This document shows positions 6,102-10,987 of a stretch of DNA of 10,987 nucleotides, one piece after another (the first letter of the stretch is position 1; each line of letters starts with the position of its first letter). Source of the stretch: Candidatus Colimonas fimequi (GTDB lineage: Bacteria; Bacillota; Clostridia; Peptostreptococcales; Anaerovoracaceae); contig JAGHTQ010000217.1 in assembly GCA_018065295.1 (NCBI GenBank), positions 1 through 10,987 of the forward strand, read 5' to 3'. The translations under genes were made by a program, and so were the position numbers. Under the pieces are notes generated by a model. That model made no database searches, was not told where the DNA came from, and worked only from the letters and a program-made list of their open reading frames with translations.

Positions 6102-7124
6102 ATGTTAGCATGGCAAAAACACAAAGGTCAGTATGGCCTTGTTAAATCCGAATGCGACATACCACAGATCAAAAGCGATGAAGTACTGGTTAAAGTACTC
6201 GCTACAGGCATCTGCGGTACCGACTTCGGTATATATAAAGGATATAGAGAAGTAGATGAAGGCCTTATCCCAGGTCACGAATTCATCGGTGAAATTGTAG
6301 AGGTTGGCTCTAGCGTCACTGGATATGAGATTGGTGATAGAGTTGTTCCAAGCATTGTTATCAAATGCGGTACATGCCCTGCCTGCATAGATGGATTCGA
6401 AGCACAGTGTGAAAATCTTAAGGAAATTGGCATTCACATAGACGGCAGTTTCGCCGAATATGTTGCTGTTCCTCAGGTATCACTTCATAAAGTCGATATG
6501 GACCTTGACCTTATGGTGGGAGCATCAATAGAACCAGTCGCTGTCGCCTACAGCGCAGTAAAGAAAGTATCCCAATTCATCGCAGGCAAAGATGTCCTCG
6601 TCTATGGTCCAGGTCCTATTGGCCTATACACCGCCCAAGTTGCTAAAATCGCTGGCGCTGGCAAGATTCTCATGGCCGGAACAAGTGCTGATAAAGACAG
6701 ACTGGCTCTGGCTGCTACAAACTATGGCGTTGAAACAGTCATTACTGACACAGATGACGTATACACTAAAATGAATGAGTGTTTCAAGCATGGTAAAGCT
6801 GATATTATCTTCGAATGCACTGGAGTTGCAGCTCTGGTTGGCGATATGCTTCCTATGCTCCGCCCTCATGGCGAACTGATTCTTGTTAGTGTATATCACG
6901 ACGACTCAACAGTAACTTTCCTTCCAGCAGGAAGAGGTGAACTGACAATAAAAGGCACATTCTGCTACACCCTCAGCGAATTCGAATATGCCATTAAACT
7001 TGCAACAGAAGGCATGATTGACTTCCGCGGAATAGTAGAAACAACAACACTGGATAAACTTGACGAAGGTTTCGAAAAGACCATGTCAAAGCAGGCTATC
7101 AAAATAGTCGCATATTGCAATTAA
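6102..7124 (+). CDS. Zinc-dependent medium-chain dehydrogenase (polyol/alcohol type)
   Basis: A 340-residue protein of the MDR superfamily (sorbitol, threonine 3- and galactitol-phosphate dehydrogenase group). Catalytic zinc ligands are C38 in GICGTD, H59-E60 in PGHE, and probably E144 in SIEPVAVA. The structural zinc lobe has all four cysteines: C89, C92, C95 and C103. The Rossmann fold shows GPGPIG at 169-174. After the second beta strand the protein reads AGTSADKDR rather than the Asp expected for NAD-specific members, so NADP(H) use is possible. The ATG at 6102 has GGAGGA 8 bases upstream; a longer frame from GTG at 6072 lacks such a site and starts close to the hairpin. The Nramp-related transporter upstream suggests both handle the same organic substrate, probably a polyol or hydroxy acid. 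The substrate cannot be told from sequence. Confidence 0.9.
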   Translation: MLAWQKHKGQYGLVKSECDIPQIKSDEVLVKVLATGICGTDFGIYKGYREVDEGLIPGHEFIGEIVEVGSSVTGYEIGDRVVPSIVIKCGTCPACIDGFEAQCENLKEIGIHIDGSFAEYVAVPQVSLHKVDMDLDLMVGASIEPVAVAYSAVKKVSQFIAGKDVLVYGPGPIGLYTAQVAKIAGAGKILMAGTSADKDRLALAATNYGVETVITDTDDVYTKMNECFKHGKADIIFECTGVAALVGDMLPMLRPHGELILVSVYHDDSTVTFLPAGRGELTIKGTFCYTLSEFEYAIKLATEGMIDFRGIVETTTLDKLDEGFEKTMSKQAIKIVAYCN

Positions 7125-7155
7125 CAAAGCCCATTCTTAATGGATTTCCTATAAT

Positions 7156-7229
7156 AACAGACCGTAGTCCTCCGTTCCACTGTATGAATTGTATGCAATT
7201 CACACCAGATGACTATGGTTTGTTTTTTT
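7156..7229 (+). terminator. Long hairpin terminator after the dehydrogenase gene
   Basis: AACAGACCGTAGTC (7156-7169) pairs along its whole length with GACTATGGTTTGTT (7211-7224), with two G-U pairs that form only on the plus-strand RNA. Inside, GAATTG-TATG-CAATTC (7186-7201) makes a second perfect stem. A run of T (7223-7229) follows. This fits an intrinsic terminator for the dehydrogenase transcript, though the two-storey stem with internal loops is larger than terminators usually are. Confidence 0.7.
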
Positions 7230-7263
7230 GTGTTTTTATGCCAATAACTTCTTTACTTTATTG

Positions 7264-7272
7264 TGGTATAGT
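7264..7272 (+). promoter_or_regulatory. Extended -10 promoter for a possible small RNA
   Basis: TGgTATAGT is a good extended -10 element on the plus strand. No clear -35 hexamer sits 16-18 bases upstream. Transcription would begin near 7279, inside a gap with no protein gene and upstream of two hairpins and a terminator. Confidence 0.45.
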
Positions 7273-7302
7273 GCTAAATTAGTAAAGGTTTTGAATGTGA
7301 GA

Positions 7303-7344
7303 AAACGCGTCGCGTGTGTTAAGTTTTATATACGCGACGCCTTT
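7303..7344 (+). other. Hairpin B, covarying relative of hairpin A
   Basis: GCGTCGCGT (7307-7315) pairs perfectly with ACGCGACGC (7332-7340). Inward, GUGU/AUAU adds four pairs, two of them G-U; outward, AAA/TTT adds more after a C-C mismatch. Aligned with hairpin A, two stem pairs differ by double changes that keep pairing (C-G to T-A, and A-T to G-C), while the GTGTT after the left arm and the ATATA before the right arm are kept. Confidence 0.55.
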
Positions 7345-7402
7345 CCATCGCTAAAACCGAACGTCATAAAATAGCATAACCTTTTTTAATTGGAAACAGA
7401 TT

Positions 7403-7422
7403 GACGCTCAGCCCCGAGCGTC
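7403..7422 (+). other. Hairpin ahead of the bidirectional terminator
   Basis: GACGCTC, loop AGCCCC, GAGCGTC is a perfect 7-pair stem. Flanking AUU/GGU adds one A-U and two G-U pairs on the plus-strand RNA. It has no U-run after it and ends 11 bases before the terminator hairpin, so it is more likely a domain of a small RNA than a terminator. Confidence 0.5.
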
Positions 7423-7433
7423 GGTTCTCCACT

Positions 7434-7467
7434 AAAAAAGCCGGTGTTCCTCACACCGGCTTTTTTT
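7434..7467. terminator. Bidirectional intrinsic terminator
   Basis: AAAAAAGCCGGTGT, loop TCCTC, ACACCGGCTTTTTTT forms an 8-pair GC-rich stem with six A-T pairs, giving U-runs on both strands. On the minus strand it ends the coaB-coaC-thrC transcript 53 bases past the thrC stop. On the plus strand it would end any transcript from the gap. Confidence 0.92.
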
Positions 7468-7520
7468 CTTATTATTTTATACAGTCCGCGTGTGCCACTC
7501 CTTCAGGTCTGGCATCGCTC

Positions 7521-8999
7521 CTATTTAACTGATTCTGCAATCACATCTCTCATCTGTGAGATTTCGATTACCTGTCCGTGTCTGATTTCCTTCTTGTCAA
7601 GATCCTTGAGACCCTTAGGAATTCTAACACCTGTCTTAGCATTAAGTGCTTCAACATATCTGAATCCATTCTCTTCATCGCCAAGACCGATTGACTTACT
7701 TACGCTCTCTGCGAACTTATAAGCACTTGCAGTTGATGCGATGAGTGTTGGAGTGTTGTCACCTGTCTCTGCTACGTAATCCTGATATACCTTGTAAGCT
7801 ACTGCTGTGTGTGTATCCATGAGATAGCCGTTATCGTTATACATAGCACCGATTGCTGCATTAGTGTCCTCAACGCTAGCGAAGCCGCCGTAGAAGTCCT
7901 TAAGACCTGCCTTGATCTTATCGCTTACTTCGTACTTCTTAGCTGAACCCAGAGCTGCCATCAGTTCACTTACTTCTTCACCGTTGCCACCTGACAGGTG
8001 ATAGAGAAGTCTCTCCAGGTTTGAGCTGATCAGGATATCCACTGATGGTGAGTTAGTAAGATAGAATTCTCTGTTGATATCATATACGCCAGTATTGAAG
8101 AAGTCAGTGAGAACCTTGTTCTTGTTTGAAGCGCAGATGAACTTGTTTACTGGAATACCCATCTGAGCAGCGTAGTAAGCAGCCAGAATGTTACCAAAAT
8201 TACCAGTTGGAACTACGATGTTAACCTTATCGCCAGCCTTAATCTGACCCTTCTTAACAAGCTGTGCATAACCATATACATAGTATGCAATCTGTGGAGT
8301 CAGTCTGCCGATGTTAATTGAGTTAGCTGATGAAAGCTTGCAACCCATCTCTTCCAGCTTAGCAGCGAAGTCAGCATCGTCAAAGATCTGCTTAACGCCA
8401 GTCTGAGCGTCGTCGAAGTTACCTTCGATAGCGAATACGTGAGTATTCTCACCTTCCTGAGTGATCATCTGTCTCTCCTGAACCTGGCTTACACCCTGGT
8501 TAGGGAAGAATACGATGATTTCAGTTCCAGGAACGTCTGCGAAACCTTCCAGAGCAGCCTTACCAGTGTCGCCTGATGTTGCTGTCAGAATGCAAATCTT
8601 ATGTTCTTCGTTCTCCTTCTTAATAGCAGTTGTCATGAGATAAGGCAGAATTGAAAGTGCCATATCCTTGAATGCTGCAGTCTTGCCGTGGTACAGTTCC
8701 AGGAAGTTAGCGCCGCCAGCTTCTACTACAGGAACTACGTCTTCTGCTTCGAACTTGCTGTCATATGCACCTTCAACGCAATGTCTCATTTCGTCAGCAG
8801 TATAGTCTGTGAAAAGTGCTCCAATGATATTAAAAGCAACTTCCTTATATGGCATTTCAGCCAGTTCTTCGATTGGTACTGGAAGTGCTGGAATGCTATC
8901 TGGAACGTACAGACCTCTATCTTCAGCAATGCCCTGAATAACTGCCTGTGCTGCAGTCTTCTCGTTAAGGCTTCCTCTTGTGCTCTTGTACATAATCAT
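7521..8999 (-). CDS. thrC: Threonine synthase
   Basis: A 492-residue PLP enzyme that converts O-phospho-L-homoserine to L-threonine, the last step of threonine synthesis in the cytoplasm. The N-terminal segment (YKSTRGSLNEKTAAQAVIQG, 4-23) is the typical threonine synthase N domain. The PLP lysine is K111 in GKTAAFKDMAL, the phosphate-binding loop is TATSGDTGKAA (139-149), and PTGNFGNILAAYYA follows further on. Length fits the long bacterial form of about 490 residues. The ATG at 8999 overlaps the coaC stop codon by one base (TAATG), and GGAGG stands 10 bases before it. A second in-frame ATG at 8993 is farther from that site. It is the last gene of a coaB-coaC-thrC operon and ends in the bidirectional terminator at 7434-7467. 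No amino-acid leader or T-box was seen. Confidence 0.96.
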   Translation of the reverse strand: MIMYKSTRGSLNEKTAAQAVIQGIAEDRGLYVPDSIPALPVPIEELAEMPYKEVAFNIIGALFTDYTADEMRHCVEGAYDSKFEAEDVVPVVEAGGANFLELYHGKTAAFKDMALSILPYLMTTAIKKENEEHKICILTATSGDTGKAALEGFADVPGTEIIVFFPNQGVSQVQERQMITQEGENTHVFAIEGNFDDAQTGVKQIFDDADFAAKLEEMGCKLSSANSINIGRLTPQIAYYVYGYAQLVKKGQIKAGDKVNIVVPTGNFGNILAAYYAAQMGIPVNKFICASNKNKVLTDFFNTGVYDINREFYLTNSPSVDILISSNLERLLYHLSGGNGEEVSELMAALGSAKKYEVSDKIKAGLKDFYGGFASVEDTNAAIGAMYNDNGYLMDTHTAVAYKVYQDYVAETGDNTPTLIASTASAYKFAESVSKSIGLGDEENGFRYVEALNAKTGVRIPKGLKDLDKKEIRHGQVIEISQMRDVIAESVK

Positions 9000-9541
9000 T
9001 AATCTATATCCTCCAAACTCTCTAAATATTCTACGATGTCGTTAACATCTGCCAGTGCACCCTTGCCGTAAGTGCCGCATGCCAGCATTGATGTCTTAGG
9101 CTCAATTACTCTGAATCCCACTGTCTCCAGCTTCTGAATATTGTGCTGAACGATAGGGTTGTTATACATGTTTGTGTTCATCGCAGGTGCGATAACCATC
9201 TTACACTGCTTGCAAGCTGCAACAACAACTGATGTGAGCAGGTCGTCAGCGATGCCTGATGCCATCTTGCCGATGATGTCAGCTGATGCAGGAACGATAG
9301 CAACAACGTCAGCCTTCTCTGCCAGATTGATGTGCTTAACGATTGAAGGATCGTCTTCCTCAAATGCGTTAGTCTCAACTCTATTCTTGCTCAGTGTCTG
9401 CAAAGTAAGGGCAGTTATAAACTTACTTCCACCTTCTGTAAGCACAACGTGAACGTCGTGGCCGGCCTTAGTCAGCTTGCTTGTAATATCAGCAGCCTTA
9501 TATGCGGAAATGCTTCCTGATACTCCTAATACTATATTCAC
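8999..9541 (-). CDS. coaC: Phosphopantothenoylcysteine decarboxylase
   Basis: A 180-residue flavoprotein that decarboxylates 4'-phosphopantothenoylcysteine to 4'-phosphopantetheine in coenzyme A synthesis. Visible family features are the GVSGSISAYKA flavin-binding start, the conserved histidine H70 in KHINLA, the PAMNTNMYNNP motif (119-129) and the active-site cysteine C155 in ACGTYGKGALAD, with the flap residues before it. It is separate from coaB instead of fused, as in streptococci and enterococci, and its length fits that stand-alone type. The start codon is GTG at 9541, not ATG, after a GGGGGA stretch; the downstream sequence begins NIVLGVSGS as the family requires. It lies 11 bases after coaB and overlaps thrC by one base, so all three genes are probably one transcript. 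Confidence 0.96.
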   Translation of the reverse strand: MNIVLGVSGSISAYKAADITSKLTKAGHDVHVVLTEGGSKFITALTLQTLSKNRVETNAFEEDDPSIVKHINLAEKADVVAIVPASADIIGKMASGIADDLLTSVVVAACKQCKMVIAPAMNTNMYNNPIVQHNIQKLETVGFRVIEPKTSMLACGTYGKGALADVNDIVEYLESLEDID

Positions 9542-9552
9542 TCTATTTCCCC

Positions 9553-10236
9553 CTACTCTGTTAATCTCTTCGCGATCATCTCTGCGATTTCCTGTTTAGT
9601 TTCCATGGTATCGTAGCTACCGTCTCTATGGAGCAGGTATCCCTTGTGCTTGCCATCACCGATTTCACTCAGGTCATTAGCAAGAACAAATTCGCAGTCG
9701 TTCGCGTCCATAACGCCCTGTGCAACTCTCATGAGTTCTTCGTGTGGAACGCTGCTCAGCAGCTTGAATCCAACCAGTCTAGTGTCTGGGCTGATTTTCT
9801 TAATAGTATTGATTACCTTAGGTGTACGTGTCAGACAGATAACCAGGTCGTCAATCTTGGAACTGATCTTGGTGTCTGAAACGAATGGTGAACGTTCCCC
9901 ATTAAGCAAAGCCCTCTTGGTCGTTACTTCATCTACCATATAGTCACTTACCGCCATGGCGTGAACAACAGCATCGATCTTCTCTGATTCAAGAATACGC
10001 TCCATTTCCCAGAGAAGGTCCATCGTGCCGCCAATCTTAACTGGAGTAACCAGTTCATCTACTGGATAGGCAGCCTTCTCGCCGTGAAGGTAATATATCT
10101 TCTCAATAACGTCGCGGTGATTCTCAAGAAATGCGTTACCGATGGCAAGACCAAGACTTCCTGTTGAAGTGTTGGTGATCTTTCTTACGTCATCGATAGG
10201 CTCACTTGTACCACCTGCAGTGATTAAAATTTTCAT
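9553..10236 (-). CDS. coaB: Phosphopantothenate-cysteine ligase, stand-alone (streptococcal) type
   Basis: A 227-residue enzyme that joins 4'-phosphopantothenate to cysteine, the step before CoaC. It opens with the nucleotide-binding MKILITAGGTSEPID and the DVRKITNTSTG motif (16-26). HAMAVSDY (92-99), KISS (123-126), a LVGFKLL strand and an ANDL motif follow, as in the single-domain CoaB of Streptococcus. AAAGGA precedes the ATG by about 6 bases. It is the first gene of the operon, 11 bases upstream of coaC, and has a near-consensus promoter about 40 bases upstream. No pantothenate kinase or coaD gene is nearby. The order coaB-coaC with coaB first makes the two consecutive enzymes from one message. 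Confidence 0.95.
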   Translation of the reverse strand: MKILITAGGTSEPIDDVRKITNTSTGSLGLAIGNAFLENHRDVIEKIYYLHGEKAAYPVDELVTPVKIGGTMDLLWEMERILESEKIDAVVHAMAVSDYMVDEVTTKRALLNGERSPFVSDTKISSKIDDLVICLTRTPKVINTIKKISPDTRLVGFKLLSSVPHEELMRVAQGVMDANDCEFVLANDLSEIGDGKHKGYLLHRDGSYDTMETKQEIAEMIAKRLTE

Positions 10237-10276
10237 AAGTTTTCCTTTCGAGAAAAGTGTATATCTTAACCTAATA

Positions 10277-10306
10277 ATTGTAATACCTCCACGTGTCCAG
10301 TGTCAA
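10277..10306 (-). promoter_or_regulatory. Sigma-A promoter of the coaB-coaC-thrC operon
   Basis: On the minus strand TTGACA (10306-10301) and TACAAT (10282-10277) are separated by 18 bases. Transcription would start near 10270, leaving a leader of about 34 bases that includes the ribosome site of coaB. Confidence 0.8.
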
Positions 10307-10332
10307 CTTAACGTGCTATATTTCAAGGTTTG

Positions 10333-10341
10333 TGCTATACT
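10333..10341 (+). promoter_or_regulatory. Extended -10 promoter of the M18 aminopeptidase gene
   Basis: TGcTATACT is an extended -10 element on the plus strand, about 35 bases before the start codon at 10377. No clear -35 hexamer lies at the right distance, which extended -10 promoters can tolerate. Confidence 0.55.
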
Positions 10342-10376
10342 TTATTTTAATAAAGGACCATAAAATGGAGGTTAAA

Positions 10377-10987
10377 ATGAAGAGAGAAAGTGCATGGAGA
10401 ACTTACAGCCCAGAAGCTGTAACAGAACTTAATGAACTTAATGAGAAATACAAGGCATTTCTTGATGCTGGCAAGACTGAACGCGAGTGCGTTAAGTACA
10501 CTGTAGAGCTTGCCGAGGCTGCTGGTTACGAAGATTTAAATGACTACATCAACACCGGTCGCACGCCAGAAGCTGGTGCTAAATTATATGCCGTAGGAAT
10601 GGATAAGATGATTGCAATGTTCAGACTTGGCAATCAGCCGGTTTCTGCTGGAATGAACATTCTCGGCGCTCATATCGACTCACCTAGACTTGATGTGAAG
10701 CAAAACCCTTTGTATGAAAATGAAGATATGGCATACCTTGATACTCACTACTACGGTGGAATCAAGAAGTACCAGTGGGTAGCTACTCCAATGGCTATTC
10801 ACGGCGTTGTTGCCAAGACTGACGGCAGCATTGTTGAGATCGTTATCGGTGAAGACGATAATGACCCTGTTTTCGTATTCACTGATCTGCTCATTCACCT
10901 GGCACAGAAGCAGCTGACTAAGAGCGGCGCAACTGTTGTTGAAGGCGAGAAGCTGGATCTGCTCATCGGTAACAGACCGATTGCTGA
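10377..10987 (+). CDS. M18-family aminopeptidase, N-terminal part (cut by window edge)
   Basis: About 203 residues are visible before the window ends. The family's first metal-binding motif is clear: GAHIDSPRLDVKQNPLYE, with H99 and D101. It is followed by THYYGGIKKYQWVATPMAIHGVV, typical of bacterial M18 aminopeptidases. These are large cytoplasmic zinc enzymes that remove N-terminal residues from peptides. The remaining metal ligands and catalytic glutamate lie beyond the window. GGAGGT stands 4 bases before the ATG at 10377. An upstream ATG at 10365, which overlaps that ribosome site, is in the same frame but has no site of its own. The gene is divergent from coaB. Its start matches the family, with no sign of truncation at this end. 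Confidence 0.93.
   Translation, partial: MKRESAWRTYSPEAVTELNELNEKYKAFLDAGKTERECVKYTVELAEAAGYEDLNDYINTGRTPEAGAKLYAVGMDKMIAMFRLGNQPVSAGMNILGAHIDSPRLDVKQNPLYENEDMAYLDTHYYGGIKKYQWVATPMAIHGVVAKTDGSIVEIVIGEDDNDPVFVFTDLLIHLAQKQLTKSGATVVEGEKLDLLIGNRPIA

Larger units (their letters stand above)
7279..7467 (+). ncRNA. Candidate small RNA of about 190 bases, unclassified
   Basis: The stretch starts after the extended -10 element and ends at a strong terminator. It contains hairpin B (7303-7344), a possible enclosing stem GGTTTT/AAAACC (7287-7292 with 7353-7358), an A+U-rich single-stranded region with a U-run (about 7382-7387), and a 7-pair GACGCTC/GAGCGTC hairpin (7403-7422) that gains further G-U pairs on the plus-strand RNA. 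It does not look like tmRNA, RNase P RNA or signal recognition particle RNA, and I see no clear 6S layout. A regulatory RNA is inferred; transcription is not shown. Confidence 0.35.
7125..7520. other. 396-base gap between convergent genes, rich in RNA structures
   Basis: Between the dehydrogenase and threonine synthase genes lie, in order: a long hairpin with U-run (7156-7229), an extended -10 promoter (7264-7272), hairpin B (7303-7344), an A+U-rich linker, a hairpin (7403-7422) and a bidirectional terminator (7434-7467). No convincing protein gene is present. Positions 7468-7520 hold nothing I recognise. Confidence 0.65.

Noticed and set aside
7291..7374. Small reading frame of 27 codons starting TTG (or 25 from GTG at 7297) across hairpin B, with AAAGG upstream
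   Set aside because: The same frame in hairpin A meets a stop at once, and the differences between the hairpins keep base pairing, not codons. A peptide is not excluded but has no support.
7279..7467. 6S RNA, tmRNA or signal recognition particle RNA in the gap
   Set aside because: The ends do not form the long closing stem expected of 6S, and no tmRNA tag, tRNA-like end or SRP GGAA tetraloop domain is visible.

Overview
The window looks like chromosomal DNA of a low-to-middle G+C anaerobic Bacillota, most likely a Clostridia-type organism. The reasons are strong purine-rich Shine-Dalgarno sites (GGAGG-like) before most genes, sigma-A promoters of the TTGACA/TATAAT type, frequent AGA arginine codons, a stand-alone CoaB and CoaC pair of the streptococcal type, and an M18 aminopeptidase. 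The exact genus cannot be read from the sequence. No phage, IS element, CRISPR array, tRNA or rRNA was seen.

Layout. Positions 1-1130 (minus strand) hold the start of a probable PAP2-family membrane phosphatase and, upstream of it, a two-gene unit of small membrane proteins of unknown function. A divergent promoter region (about 1131-1260) separates these from an ammonium-transporter/histidine-kinase fusion (1261-3108). The fusion overlaps its NarL/LuxR-type response regulator (3086-3736), and a hairpin terminator follows. A 326-base gap (3737-4062) carries a conspicuous hairpin (called A here) before a small DUF805 membrane protein (4063-4428). Next comes a plus-strand pair: an Nramp-related transporter without the usual metal-binding motif (4608-6011) and a zinc-dependent medium-chain dehydrogenase (6102-7124). 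The 396-base gap 7125-7520 lies between convergent genes. It holds a long hairpin terminator, an extended -10 promoter, a second hairpin (B) that matches hairpin A with paired base changes, a third hairpin and a strong bidirectional terminator, so it may be a small RNA gene. On the minus strand, coaB, coaC and thrC (10236 down to 7521) form one tight operon. Divergent from coaB, an M18 aminopeptidase begins at 10377 and runs off the window.

How the parts may work together. The Amt-kinase fusion and its regulator form a complete two-component system that probably senses external ammonium. Its promoter is interleaved with that of the two small membrane proteins, so these are obvious candidate targets. 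The Nramp-like transporter and the dehydrogenase probably import and oxidise or reduce one unknown organic substrate. The coaB-coaC-thrC operon is housekeeping: two consecutive steps of coenzyme A synthesis plus the last step of threonine synthesis.
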